DNA from: Armillaria gallica
Taxonomy: Eukaryota; Basidiomycota; Agaricomycetes; Agaricales; Physalacriaceae
Assembly (NCBI GenBank): GCA_037576215.1
Contig: JBANDB010000008.1
Location: 1,736,001 to 1,800,000, forward strand
Length of the DNA stretch: 64,000 nt
Direction: 5' to 3'
This document shows positions 42,378 through 55,140 of the stretch, piece by piece (positions within the stretch are counted from its first letter, which is position 1; the number at the start of each line of letters is the position of its first letter). A model generated the notes under the pieces. It was not told where the DNA came from and did not search any database. It worked only from the letters and a program-made list of their open reading frames with translations. The position numbers and the translations under genes are program-made.

Positions 42378-42900
42378 TCTGTGACCGGTCCACATCTGGA
42401 GGCCTCCGTCCTTAAGTCGAAAATCGACTTATTCTGATTTTATTGTTCAGTGTCACGGTCTTGGTCGCACCATAATAGACCGCATCTAATAAATGCTCTC
42501 TGAACCATAGCATCTGATGGCGACACTGATGAGCGAGCTTGAAGTAACATGTGCTTTGCGCGAGAGAAAAGAGTGATTTGGACTTCGTCATAAACCATGG
42601 ATTGGGGACTTGATGACGCGTTTGTGGCTATTCCGGCAATCTCGGAGGCCCTCTCGTGTGCTTGAAGTCCCCAAAACATGGTTTATGACGAAGTCCGGAC
42701 CTTCAAGCTTCATCATCCACGAAAACACCCCTTGGAAGACATACACTCTTTTCCCCTGCATTTGTGACCGGTCCACATTTGGAGGCCTCCGTCCTTAGGT
42801 CGAAAATCGGCTTGTTCTGGTTTTATCGTTCAGTGTGACGGTCTTGTTAGCACCATAGCTAATAGACCGCTTTTGATAAATGCCCGCCTGAATCTTGCTT
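42378..42900. repeat. Second duplicated block, about 385-bp spacing
   Basis: A block beginning 'gtgaccggtccacat.tggag' near 42380 recurs near 42766, with shared 'gcctccgtcctta.gtcgaa', 'gttcagtgt.acggtcttg' and 'atagaccgc' strings. Between them lies a diverged version of the satellite hairpin region (near 42585-42700, 'cgtcataaaccatgg' and 'catggtttatgacg'), linking this block to the 39.9-42.1 kb array. Confidence 0.65.
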
Positions 42901-45765
42901 ATCCGATCCATAGCATCTGATGGTGATAAGCGAACTTTAGTTTTCAAAACGCAGTTGGTATCAATAGTGGATAGGGGGTGTTCAACGATTCTCGTGCAAT
43001 CGTTAACCGAGGAAGAACCAATCCTAGCGTCTGCGCTATTGAATACGCACTCGGAGAGTCTTGTACGTTACAGTTTGGAGCCTTACCAAAGTTCCGTTCC
43101 CCTACTTTACGCAACAAAGAGTTGAATCATTCCCTCCTTTGGACTCGTATTCACAGGCATGAGTGGCGCTCTCTTCTTTGGAAAAGCTTATGACTCCGCG
43201 TTGATGATTTACTCCAACCTTAGTCCTTCCTGGCGCTTGACTTGACTCCTTGGTACTCTTCTTCTGCCCGCCATCTCTCCGCCAATCAGCAATCGCTCTC
43301 CCTTCCTCGACCACATTCACAGGAATAAGTTGTTACTCCAGAAGAGGTCTATTCCATTCTCCCGCTTATTGCCACATCTTCAGGAGCTCTACCACTACAA
43401 AGGCGCCGTGAGGGAGATGTATGTTAATCCACATATAGGGTCGAATTAGACCTGTGCTTTCAGATAGAGTTATCTTCTCATCGCGTAAACTCGGCAATCC
43501 TCAAACCGCATTTGAATAAACGGCATACGCTTGATAGTGAAAATGTACCGACACTGAGGGTTCGGTTCCCTCGCAAGTGGAAAGAAGTGCCATCTCACCT
43601 TTTTTGCGAACGCTCGATGCAACTCCTCTCTTCTCGGCGGTACGCTGTATTCCCTCCGCAAGTCGCTTGCTTTTCCCCCAAAGAGTCTTCTTGTGGTAGC
43701 AAAGAGAACAATGCTGCTCGGAATGAGACGCATTCCCGCTCAGCGAAGGTTCCTCGACTAAGACTCGGATAAACCATCCCTCTTTAGAGCACAATTTGAT
43801 GTCAATTTAGTGTTCTCGCACAATCGTTCGTCGGACCCTGTAGCCTACTCGTGCTCGTTGCAGCTAACAACCGGCCCGACACTAGGGAGTCAATAGTGGG
43901 AGTTGACGATTAAAACTCGCGCGGATCTACTTTGTTTGGGTCACAGAGGTAGGGTAGCCAAGACGATACAACGCATCTAGAACAGTAATAATGCCTACTC
44001 AGTCGCAATGGTGAAGACCCGGATCCAATGAACGAACTTACCAAAACAGATGTATAGATCCATCCTAGACGCGAAGGGACTCGACGCATTCCCGGGAGTG
44101 CTTAGTGCACGTCTGAGCTCGAACCCAGCCCTTCCGATAAGGAGGACATTTACCCCAGAGTCTACTATGAGGTCATGCAGATCGAGAACATGACACGTCA
44201 GCTGGAGCAAAGCTCTCCGGCAACCACAAAGTCCCGTCAGCGTACAGCCAGAGGTCCGTCCAATCACAGTGAACGCAAAGCGTCATTGCAGATCGAGGTA
44301 GAGTCTTTTGGGCGGGTATCTAACCGGTTGATCGTCGAAGGAGCTGGATAAGTGGCGAGATCCCGCCTGGGCCGCCCGTACTTGTGTGGAAAGCAGCCGT
44401 GATGGGAAGAGTTAAATGAGTCCGTTGTCTTCGGGCTCTTCTGTATGGAGGAATAAGGCTACATGACAAGCTGTGTAATTGGGACTTGGAGTTCAGCGAA
44501 AGAGTTGTGATAGGTGAAAACTGTCCCTTACCGCCGCTGTCGGGAGAAGCCCTTGTGCGGGATGTTTCGTCCCCATGTGCAGCACATCCGTTTGTCTTCA
44601 TTCAGTCCTTTTGTTCCGGGCGCTTTAGGTTATGGCTTTAAGTCCACCCACCCGTCTCCAATTGACTCAGCTTTGAATTTGACGTGACCGTTTTTGGCAA
44701 GTGTGCTAGTCGCCGACGTTCCTGGATGTACATGTACTTACTGTGACGTTATTGGTTTTGATGCCCGTATCCGGCGGCTCCATGTATGTATTACTATCAA
44801 GATAGCCCACTCAATATATCACTGCTGTTCATACTAATAATTCAAACACAGATGTTTGTCACGAAGAATGGAAACGCACTATTCATAACGCTTATGGCAG
44901 TCCGAGTTTACCACAGCTCGTCTTCGGGAGTTTCCGCTGTCGGACCACAAGGACCCCAGCATAGACAATTGATAAGTATCACAACATAGCTCGGAGGAAC
45001 TGAGCGCGCATACGAAGTAAGCTGCGCTATTCTCAGGAACATGAGGCAGATATTCATGGAAGCGCAGATCCGCCTATATTTAGACTCACGGCCCAACGTC
45101 GTACCGCCACCGGGAAACTTGGGAAAAGGTATGCAAACATGGTTGGTCAATGGGCCTCTAACTTATTGTAGGAGATGTGTTTCATCCGTGCTGCGCCAAT
45201 CCAGTCCAACTCTAAATTCTATGTCATCATTCGGCGACTAGTCAAGGTACGCGGATACTCGATTGTCATGCGAATGGCAATGCGCTGAATAACACGTATA
45301 CTAATACACAGTTACTAGTCATCCTACCCAAATACATCATCTTGATACTCCCCGGGCAGTTCCCCGAAATGTTAGTAACTATTGGATGTCAGTCAGCAAG
45401 ATGTATTCAGTAAAATATGTACTAGATTCTAAACATACACGTATTGTGACGAGACGCTTTCACACTAATGAATCCACATTTCTTTACCGAGAAACTTATT
45501 TTCCCGGGTGTGCATTTGCATCCTGACTAGTAGATTATTCGTATCGCTACTCGCTACTTTTCCTTTCTACAAGTAAATTTTAAGCCTTCCTCTAGGTTCT
45601 CGCCTCTCAGCTTCACCGCCTGACCTCCTCTCGACCGACAACCGAGGCGTAATCGCCTCGCAAGCATTGTCAGCAGGATGATCAGCTGGAAAATCGCTGA
45701 TCGAGTGACGAGTCTGAGCCCTTAGCCACCAGTTTGCACCAACCCATCCGTAGCAAGTCCCAATC
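42901..45765. other. Gene-poor interval, nothing recognised
   Basis: This is 2.9 kb without a recognisable exon chain, tRNA or repeat family beyond the edge of the preceding array. Short open frames on both strands overlap each other and lack family motifs. Confidence 0.5.
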
Positions 45766-48700
45766 ATCTGGGAACGAACTGCCTATACTTCTTATCGAAG
45801 CCGCTCACTAACCGCTTCTTCTCCTTGATCTCAAACACCCTCAGCTTTTCCATGGTGTCGGGGAACTGTCCATGCAGACTGTTCAGAAGCGCCTCGCTCT
45901 CTTGGCGTTCTGCCAGAAGCTCCTCACGCCCTTGCACGGAAACTCGTCAGGGTTGCGCTTATGCAGAGCCATTGCTTCCAACAGCAGTCCCGCCTTCAGT
46001 CTTAGTACGGCCATCAACAGCGCGGTCATCACGGCCCGGTGAGGTCGCCATGTATTCCAGCCTGGGAGATCTGTTGCAGGATGTAAAGGGGGTGGGCGTA
46101 GTCGTCCTCTTGTGCATTCTCTGTCATCATCTGCTCCGTCCACGGTTCCCGCCTGAACATGTCGACATGCATCTTCCCCGACTCCCTCCTCTCCCTGCCC
46201 CAGTCACCTCTTCGCTCCCCTTCCAGTATCTTATCATATTCCTCAAACAACAACGGTGTCTCCGGGTGGTCATCTCGCTCGCTCACCACCACCTTGTACT
46301 TGCGCTGATACGGTAAAATCACTTTCTCTACAATCTCAAACGCCCGCTCGATCTCCCCTGCGCGGAGAAGAACGACCACGAGATGGTTGTAGTTTTGCGA
46401 TGTGAATACGAAATGGTGATCCTGGAAGCGCTTCCAGATTGCTGCAACCTCCGTGAAAAGAGTGGCACGGGAGAGAGCATCCATGTATATCGACAGTGGG
46501 ATACTCAGCACGTCTCCGCGGACTCTCACCTGGCCCTGTCCATCCTTATCCAGGCCGAAGACGCTTGTCCGCTGAGTAAGCTGCAAGCCTAGCTGGAACA
46601 CCTGCGGCCACACCTGGAGCACCGCATTGATATCCATCGACCTCCTATAAGCGTCCATCAGCGCAGTGACCATCCCCAGTGTCGGCGTCCCATTGTGGTC
46701 AAGCATGTGCTGGTACATCCGTTCTACGTCTCGTGGTTGGACCCTACGCGAGTATCCCCACAGCACGGGCGCATAAATGTGGTCCATGGAGGTCTTGCCT
46801 ACTCGCGGGGGAACTAACCAGGTCCGGTGCTCCGGTGGCGCACTCATTAGCGTGTCGATGAATTCCTCCGCGAGCTTGAGACCTTCGTCCGAGCGTTCCA
46901 TACCGTATGCACTCTGGATCTCCCCAAACGAGATAGAATTGGGCTGGATCCCCCGGTCGACCATCATGTCATACACACCTTTCCCTTTTTTCTTTTTATT
47001 TAACCGGAGCCAGCCTCCCATGAGCATCGTCATGACGTGGACGGTGACTTTAATGTCGGAGGTAGGTGTAACTAGGCGATCCATCTCTTCAAACAGCATC
47101 GTGGCTGTAGGCATGAGACCCGCATCGCACGCAGCAAGGATGACTAGCGCATAAGTGTATTTGTCCGGAGTAACAGAAGATTGGCGGAGTTTTGTGAATA
47201 GCCGTGCTACGACATGGAATGGTGCTCCGATCCGGACATAGGCTTTGAGTAAGATATTGCAGACGTCGATAGTCATTGGCATATTAGGAATCGAACGGAC
47301 GTAGTCGAACACCCTGATAACGCCTCTCCATGACCCCGCTTCAGCATGAGCAGTCATAAGTGTGTTAATCATCCGAGAATTCGGCTTGATTCCATCTTCA
47401 GAGCCTTCTTGTAAAGCTTCTCAGCAGTAAGCGGATCCTGCATCTTGGCCATGGTCGAGATGAGGGCAGTGTACGTGGCAACAGTTGGCTTCAGGCCAGA
47501 GCTTTGCATCCGCTCCATCGTAAGTCCCAGCGCTTCCAGATCACCCTTAACAGCCATCGCTTGGAGGATCATGGTGTACATGACCACATTGACCCTGATT
47601 CCCGCGTCACGCATGGCCCTCAACCACTGATCGATGCCACTGAGGTCGACATTGCGTGCATAAGCATACAACACGGTAGCATAATGGATATTCCGAGGAT
47701 CGTTCGCTCGCCTTTGCTGCCCGCGGAGATTCACAAACGCAGGAAAGAACTCATTAAACAAGTGTAGCACCTGCTCGACTTTGCCGTGTACGGCGTACGA
47801 ATGCATCAACATCGCTGTATCTTCCTTCGTCACCAAATCGTCATGTGAGAGCTGGTCGAAAAAGTATTCCGCGCGTTCGAAGTCACCATCATGGGCACAC
47901 AGGTAAAGTGCAGTAGACAGATAAGGCTTGGCACGTGTTTCCTCAAGGTGAGAAAAGGCCTCTTTCGCAGGACCCATCGCTTCCTCTTTCGTTAACGCAC
48001 GGACGAGGACTAAGTGTGTCTCCAATTGTGGGGCGAGGCCGTGGAGCGCATCGCACGGAACACGTTCCAAGCATGCAGAGGTCGCTGATGAGCACAGTGC
48101 GCTTGGATAAATAAGTTACCTATACGCTGCTTCTGGATAACGTCCAGACGCGCTTCTGGTGCAAAAAGTACTTTGGCATCTGGAACACGGCACAACAAGT
48201 CCGTCACGGTGAAGAAAAATAGCGTCCATGCGCGCAGGACAGGGTCGGGGGAAAATGGTCTGCGTGGGGGCACGTCGAGATAGGCGCTTACGTCGTTCCA
48301 TTCAGCAAGAAGGTGTGCCACCATTTGAGGCACATCATAATAGCGATGTTTCGATAGCACTATGCTCTGGTGCATCGCAATGAGATCTACCTGGGAACAT
48401 TCCCTGTATGCCCGCGCCGATTGAAGGTACTGCGCCGCGAGCTCGTATTCACCGGTTAAAGCATGTGCACGTGCGGCTAGACAGCAATGTGTATAGTGAA
48501 ACCGAGAGGGGGACAATATCCGAGATTCTAGGGTTCGCAAAAGATGTTTTATCCGATCCCCCCATTGATGAAGCGCCTCTAGTCCGGTTTTTGAGTCGTA
48601 CCATTTTTGAGTCGTGTACAACATGCGTTCCACGAGTTGCAGGAGAAGATGAACACTTGTTAGATGTTCTGCATGTTCCTCAATGACGGACTCATACACC

Positions 48701-49433
48701 ATCCAGATCTCTTCAATATCAAACTCGTCTGGAGGTTTGAGTGCGATACGGTGAAGGGAATGTATCACTTGTGCGCTCTTATCCGGCGGAAGGAGAAGCG
48801 ACGGCAGAAGCCACCGAGAATCGGAAGAGTCGTGTGGAATCTCAGACGCCACCTCCGGATGTGTGAGGGATGCATCAACAGCTTCAGAACCTTCGTCGGC
48901 GACAGAAGAAACTCCGGAATCTTCAGACGGCGGCCCGGTCTTCGAAGTACGCGAAACATGTCTTCTCTGCCCATCGTGAGCACGAACAGCGACACGACGA
49001 GAAGAATATGAATGTAGGGTGGCGGGAATTCGCGTGGAGATACGACTTCTGGACGGAACGTCTTCAACCAAAGGGAACTCCCTCATCAGAAGCCGTCGAT
49101 GGTGATCTAACATGGCGTAGATGAGAATTTAGCAGGCGAGAAGAATCCGTCGGACTCACTTGAACACCATATCGAGTGCCGGGCCATACAAGACCATTCT
49201 CGACATTGCGACAGACGATCCGGGGTGCACTCGTGTTGCTCAAACTGGACCCCCGTTGCCCTTGCTTTCCCCTTGTCCTTGACGCGTCTTGGTTGCGGAA
49301 TAAAGAAATCAGACGTCAAAGCATTTGCCGAAGAACGTCGCATTGATCGAGCAGCAGCCTGGAACGCAGACGGCTGTCCTATATGGCCACCAAGGACAGA
49401 AGTGAAAAGTGCGGTTGCAACGGGTTCCAGCAT
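45766..49433 (-). CDS. Pentatricopeptide-repeat (PPR) protein, frame interrupted
   Basis: This is a long protein with tandem 35-residue PPR units (for example NTLMTAHAEAGSW, TPDKYTYALVIL, VTALMDAYRRSMD, YTALISTMAKMQD). PPR proteins usually bind organelle RNA, so a mitochondrial RNA role is likely. Exon 1 (MLEPVATALF, basic and Ser/Ala-rich) splices by a short intron near 49120 into the main exon. The C-terminus ends with a charged helix (REELLAERQE, KLRVFEIKEKKRL) and QFVPR. Four single-base losses interrupt the frame, near 48042, 47391, 46035 and 45937. Each is repaired by one base, all in G or C runs, and protein sense resumes right after each. Either the sequence has homopolymer errors or the gene is a very young pseudogene. 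Confidence 0.8.
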
Positions 49434-50007
49434 GTACCCACTCGTCCAGGTAGACGAGTATCTGAAGAGCCATTATTAGAAAGTGTGGCAAATGCAATAG
49501 AAACAGTGGCTGGAATACCTGCAGGCGAATAATGAGAGGTGATTGAACGAATGACCAGTATATTCGGCAATTGATTGCAAAAGAAAACTTTGAGAAAGGA
49601 CGACAGTGTCACGGTCACTAGAAGCATCACGTGATGTGACGCGATTTGCCCGCTTCGATCCGCTTTCTGACTCCAGTCAAACTTAGTGTAATGCTCCCGT
49701 TTCTTCATTTCTGTTCATGAACTTCATATAGTTCATATTTACCGCTGTCTTCTCTTCACTACCTTCGCCTGTCCCGGCGTCTTCTTTCTCTGCCCCGTAC
49801 TTCCCCCGTGTCCCCCAATTTATATTCTAATTTTAGGTATTTGCGGTCTCCATGTAACCCGCTCGGATACGGATTCAAACTTATGCTATAGCTACCCATA
49901 TATCTCCTACACGAGAGGTCGAACAGTGTCGGCGGCGCACCATACTTCCCCTGGCCTCTTGTTACCGTACAGATCACCATCACTCCACCATCCGACGTCT
50001 ACCGACT
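49434..50007. promoter_or_regulatory. Divergent promoter region, PPR and GNAT genes
   Basis: This 574-base gap separates divergent start codons. It is assigned by arrangement; no regulatory motif was recognised. Confidence 0.4.
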
Positions 50008-50710
50008 ATGCCTACGGTCGACCGTGTTCTAGACCATGAAATCATCATCGCCACCACAAAGGAACACATTCAGCAATGCCTTGATGTTCGAATTCAGGTC
50101 TTCCATCACGAGCAAAAATTTCCCCTTGAAACCGAAATAGACGAGTTACTAGCATCTCTTCGTTTAGTTGACCGTACCGTACTTCTCTGACTATGATGTT
50201 CCGACAGGTTCGATAACCCTCAGGCTGCAACCCATTTCCTTCTGCGGCTCCTCCCTTCTCTCCAACCAGTCGGAACGATCCGTGGAGTTAAATTATCCGA
50301 GTATTATTACAAGCTTGGTAGACTTGCTGTACTCGACCAGTATCGACAGTTCAAGTTTGGGAAAGAACTCGTATTGCGCTTGCATGACTGGGTCAAAATT
50401 GACGCGAGTTCTATGGCCACTATGCCCGAGCATGACGTATACGCGATTGTCGTGTCCCATTCTCAGATACCTGTCAAGGGGTTTTACGCCAAGTAGGTAT
50501 TCTCCGCCGAACATCGGAGCGAGGTCTAATATATTTCCTCTTCCAGGTTTGGGTATATACCAGAGGTATGTCAAGAAGTCCGTCGTCTTTCTCCGGTGTC
50601 GCCTCATGGCTATCTTATCATTTTAGGGTACCGAGTTTGATGAGGACGGTGAACCTCATCAGAAGATGGTCCTTAAACTCCCGTTGATTGCCCCAAAGAC
50701 TTCTGATTGA
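50008..50710 (+). CDS. GNAT-family N-acetyltransferase
   Basis: This is a predicted acetyl-CoA-dependent acetyltransferase of about 170 residues, four exons. The start MPTVDRVLDHEI leads into CLDVRIQVFHHEQKFPLETEIDE. After an intron, THFLLRLLPSLQPVGTIRGVKL and YYKLGRLAVLDQYRQFKFGKEL form the acetyl-CoA-binding motif A region (a variant of R/Q-x-x-G-x-G/A). The tail has GFYAKFGYIPEG and HQKMVLKLPL, typical of the final beta strands. The substrate is unknown. It is divergent from the PPR gene and convergent with the HMG gene. Confidence 0.88.
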
Positions 50711-50956
50711 ATAAAATTGTATTCGTCAGATATACGGAGATGCAATATGTGCTAACAATACATAAGTGGGGTGCATAGGTATTCCCATTATACAATGCTG
50801 TCCGAAGAATGTTCGAAGCAATAAAATACTCGAAACACACCAATAAGTAAAAGATCGTTTCGAAGGGCGTACGTATAATAGAATGGGCATGAAGGTCGTC
50901 AGCAGGCTAAAGGCTTACACAGGGAATATATCATCAAAAAGAAAAGCAAAACACTC

Positions 50957-52923
50957 TCATCGAGTGTATCGTTCGTAGCCACCGTCATCGGTATATCCCT
51001 CGCTCTCACTCTCTGACTCCACCTTGACAGATCGGAAGGCAGGGCTGCCAGGCAAGATGCTAAAATTGATAGTCGTGCCGAAGGCTGGTGCTCCTTCTTC
51101 GTACAGCCTTCGTGCGGCTTCGTATTCCATCTTCTCCTGCTCGGCCTGAGCGAGGAACGGCTGTCAAGTCGCCGTAATGAGAAAACGTCACAATAATCAG
51201 TGAACATCAAGTTCAACACACCTTGCGTTCATCATCGGTCATCGATCGCCATTTGGCAGCAGCGAGAACACTCTGCTTCGTCGTCTCCGTCTCGTCACCA
51301 AAGATCTCCTGGACCAAGTGGGGATTCGCCCGGATACGTTGAAGGAACATGAAGTATGCGGAGAGAGGCTTCTTTGGCGCATTAGGATCCTTGATGTTGC
51401 TCTTTCGTGATTTCCCGGCTTTCCGTTGGGCAGCGCGATAAGCGTTCTCACGCTTGATGTCGTCGGGAGTTAGAGTTCGCATGTAAGCGGCAAGCTCCCG
51501 CTCCCTGGCTTCTTTCATAGCCTGAGACCGTCGTTTATAGGGCTAATGGAATATTAGATTGAATGACGTCAGACAATGAATGATCACACACCTCTTTCTC
51601 TTCAGCACTCAGCCCTGCATACTCTTGCCCGGCCTCTTTAGCAGCTTGTGCAACATTAAGCTTACGTGTGTTAGATGCTTGCTGCCTTTGGATCCAGTCC
51701 GTGAAATACAGCTGCCAAGCCGAAGGAGCTAACTTCGGAGGTCGCAGCACGGACTTTAACGGAGCTAGATACAAGTGTCAATCAGTCGCCAAAACAGCCA
51801 CTGCGGGTGTAGATGACATACGAGAGTCGCTATCCTTTGGTCTATTTTCTATTTCTTCGGGATCCGACGTCTTTCTCTTCCGCCGGATGGTCGCGTCACG
51901 GTCGGTGACTCCGCCTGACTCGGCTTTGCCACTGCTGTACGCCCGAGCCATGCCCGGAGCAAGGGTCAAGGCAGGGGCGCTCGCAGACTGGAACAGATTG
52001 ACCGGAGACACCGTGTCGCGTCTGGGTATACGTAATCGCTGGGTATTGGTGAGGGGAGAGTGTCGAACGGGGGAACGAGAGGACGAAGTGCGAATGTGAC
52101 CCGGTCTCGGTGCATCCCAGAGCTGGGAAGCCCAGGCGGGCGTGACTGCCGAAACTTCTTTGGGAGAAATGGAATCGACACGGGAACGTTCAAAGGAGTG
52201 GATGTCTTCGAAGGATGAGGCGGGGGAAGCAGAAGGGGGAAGATGGTGAAGAGCGGCAAAGTTTGCAGGTGAGTAGGCTTTGTCTGCGGCATAAGGTGAT
52301 CGCTCAGCGAAAGGAATGTACGGCGGAGACGGTGTAGATGCGGGAATAGATATGGGAGAAGACGGTGAGGGTAAGTCAGTGTCATGTACCCAATTAGATA
52401 AATAGAGATTGTTGTCGAATGAGGGGGAATTATCGAGGGCTTCAGGTGCGAAAAAGCCCGTGGAATCAAAAATGTTGTCGGTGGGGGCGTGCTGGAAACC
52501 GAAACGCGGGGAAGTGTGCATATCGAACACGGGCTTGGAGTCCATATCGATATCGTGTAGGTCCCAAGGAAACTGGACACTAGAATGCTCATGAAACGAC
52601 ACGTCGTCAAAGTCAAAAAGCATCTGGTCAGAATCCTGGTTGACAAAGTTGTTGTCGTCGAAGCCAAGTGGTTTCGCGTCCATCATGGGTATGTCGCCCT
52701 GATATAAAGTGCTCCTAGGGAGGGGGGAGAATTGTCTGCGAGGTAGAGTTGGGGCAGGCATGGTAAGGGATGGAGGAGAGGGGGGAGATGATAACCGCAG
52801 GCTGTAGCGCTTAAAAATACGTGGCGCAGTCACGCAAGAGGAAGTTCGGGCACAAGAAAACGCCCTGAGCAGTCGGAAGCTGAGCTTATGAGGAATCCGG
52901 AGCGGCCTTCGAAATGTTTCCAT
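50957..52923 (-). CDS. Two-HMG-box DNA-binding protein
   Basis: A protein of around 600 residues. The first two thirds are Ser/Pro/Asp-rich and probably disordered, with a basic cluster RRKRKTSDP. The C-terminal part carries two HMG boxes: a divergent one (PSAWQLYFTDWIQRQQ, EYAGLSAEEKEPYKRRS) and a canonical one (DPNAPKKPLSAYFMFLQRIR, AAKWRSMTDDERKPFLAQAE), then an acidic tail ending ERYTR. Two possible starts exist. The upstream one gives an Arg/Ser-rich, acid-poor N-terminus like a mitochondrial presequence; the one at 52761 (MPAPTLPRRQF) would give a nuclear-looking protein. A chromatin or transcription role is likely; the exact orthologue is not recognised. Confidence 0.82.
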
Positions 52924-53747
52924 TCCTGTGTATGTTACTGACTCGACATGAATCAGTCACGATAAAAGCCAAGATTGCCCCCCGAGCCGCGTAAGGAAGG
53001 GGAGACAGGAGGTCTTTGTTGCTTCTCACCGTTGTCCTGATCAGGTTATCGAAGAAAAGTCCCAATTTTAGCACGAACTGATGCGAGGTGACAGAGCATA
53101 TGTCGGTGTCCGGAGGGCTGTTTCGCGTGATAGATCCAGATAAATACCGATAGTGTAAACACTGCGTAAACAAGTAAACAGCGTAAACAGCAATCAACCG
53201 CCAGTGACGGCAAGTCACCGTAAGTAATTGTTACACCTACAATTCCCCGAACACAATGCCTGTAACACTGACATGCAATTAGTACCCATCGTCCGTCTCC
53301 GCTCCGATGTCCGAGCCCTTACCGTTTATTATTTTCAGTTTCCTGGATGCTGTACCAGGCGCCGAAAACAAATCACCAGACGTCCAGATGCCGCGAATTC
53401 AGTAACAGGGAGACTAGTGCAAGTGTGGCTGAAACGGAAGAAACGCAAAACCCGTACTTTCTCTTCACACGCTTTCGCCCAATTTGGTATATATGACCCT
53501 GTTGTTCGGGCTTTACCGGCCTTATGGCCATTGTCTGTTTTTGGACATCGACGCCTCGGCCTTCTGTCCCTCTAAGGACTATCTCCTTCGGACAGTATGC
53601 ATCAAATGCATCGAAATCTGTCGAATATATCCAGCCATCACTCAAGATCAACAATACGTCGTTGATACGCAGCCATGAGTCTCTTTTCTTAATTTCAGGC
53701 TCTAATGGAAGACGTCAACGCATCGATGTTCGGAAGTAAATACATCA
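52924..53747. other. Intergenic, nothing recognised
   Basis: This lies between the HMG gene start and the NDUFA13 stop codon. A 'gacggcaagtcaccgtaagtaa' stretch near 53206 resembles the palindromic end of the repeat family at 33-35 kb and may be a remnant. No gene is supported. Confidence 0.4.
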
Positions 53748-54406
53748 CTACGATATGTTAATCCGTGGCGATTCGTATTTCGAGTTGTTGTAGACGCTTT
53801 TACCAGGCTGCCCGAATTGCGCAAGAGTAGGGTAAAGATGAATAGCGATTAGAAGTGCCGTTCGGAAATGACGGATCGCAAATCAATCACGGCTTCATCG
53901 GTTCAAGGCAGACACGTACCTCCCAACCAGCCACGTCTTTCATGATAGCCTTCTCTAAAGCAACATCCGCTTGGTGGCGAGCGTACGCGGCGCGATCACC
54001 CTCGGCCAGGAGAAGGGGAACTAGGTGGATGCGCGACCAGACCTTTTCTCTCTCTAGCTCCCTACAATAGAGAAACAATAAAAAGAAGAATCAGATTCGT
54101 GTTGCCCCTTCATTACGGACCGGACGATCAAGTGCAGATAAGCGCTCCATTGGGCGGACGGATCCACACGTTTATCGACGAGCGGGACCCAAATGAACAC
54201 GTTCCACGTTCAGCTGACGTCTGCACTTCGGTGGAAGTAGCACAAACAGAGGTCACATACCGTTTCTCTAGATTTCCTTTACCCAATCGATAGAAGCCAT
54301 ACGCGGAGACAAGCGTGACACCGCCCAGAATGGCGAGAGCTCCGGGTCCACGAAAAGGCAAGTTCCGTTTGTACTTGACGGACTCGAAGCCTCCCGGTGG
54401 AGGCAT
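53748..54406 (-). CDS. NADH:ubiquinone oxidoreductase subunit NDUFA13 (GRIM-19)
   Basis: This is an accessory subunit of mitochondrial complex I. Exon 1 reads MPPPGGFESVKYKRNLPFRG, matching the family N-terminus, followed by the single membrane helix (GALAILGGVTLVSAYGFY) and RLGKGNLEKR. Exon 2 gives ELEREKVWSRIHLVPLLLAEGD and EKAIMKDVAGWE, and a small last exon gives PGKSVYNNSKYESPRINIS and a stop at 53748. The protein is about 125-130 residues, close to the fungal family length. The second and third exons are separated by an intron of about 115-120 bases, longer than most here. Confidence 0.9.
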
Positions 54407-55140
54407 ATCCCTATTGCTAGAGTTAGAACTGATTGTTATGGTGCCTGTTCATACGCATACTGTCTATATGGGATCGACACTAGAAACAGTTTTAGCATGT
54501 TAACAATGTAAAGTTCAAAGTTTAAACTCACTGGCTGTATAGACAACGACAGCAGTATGGTGGTGGTAACTGGTTAACCTTGTGGTCACGTGAGCAATCA
54601 CAAATGATGTGACGAGATACAGATTCCGAAATCTGCCGCGTCTGATTTGCTGATCTGCCGGCACGGAATCATTGTCGGAATGTAACTCGTATCAATCGCA
54701 CTGCGGCAACAGTCACATATGCATCTGTACGTAGCTGGCTTGGATGTTGAGATATGTATCATGGCGCTGGCACCTCGGTCAGCCAAGAGCTTTTTACGAC
54801 CTTGGATTGAAGCGGTTTGTGGTCAACTCGCCGCCGCTTGGTGTAATCATTATCGAGAATTCGAATTCGTAATTTCCTCAGGGCTAGCCACCTGTCCAAA
54901 GAATGGCGACCGGTAGGCTGCATATGCCGGGCAATTATTTGGAGTAATCTGTACACATAATAGCGTCAATATCTTGTCGGACGAGACTCCAAGGGGACTC
55001 GTCATGCTACACCATCAGTTCGACTCTTTGGCCCTAAGCTCTTCCTAAAAAAGGCAACAACACCTTCGTAGCGAGAATTTGGCGCCGAAAATATCCATCA
55101 CCTGCCAGCAATCTGGCCCTGGTTCTTTTTTCGAACCATC
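54407..55140. promoter_or_regulatory. Divergent intergenic region, NDUFA13 and INO80F-domain gene
   Basis: This 734-base interval lies between divergent start codons. It should contain both promoters. No other feature is recognised. Confidence 0.4.
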
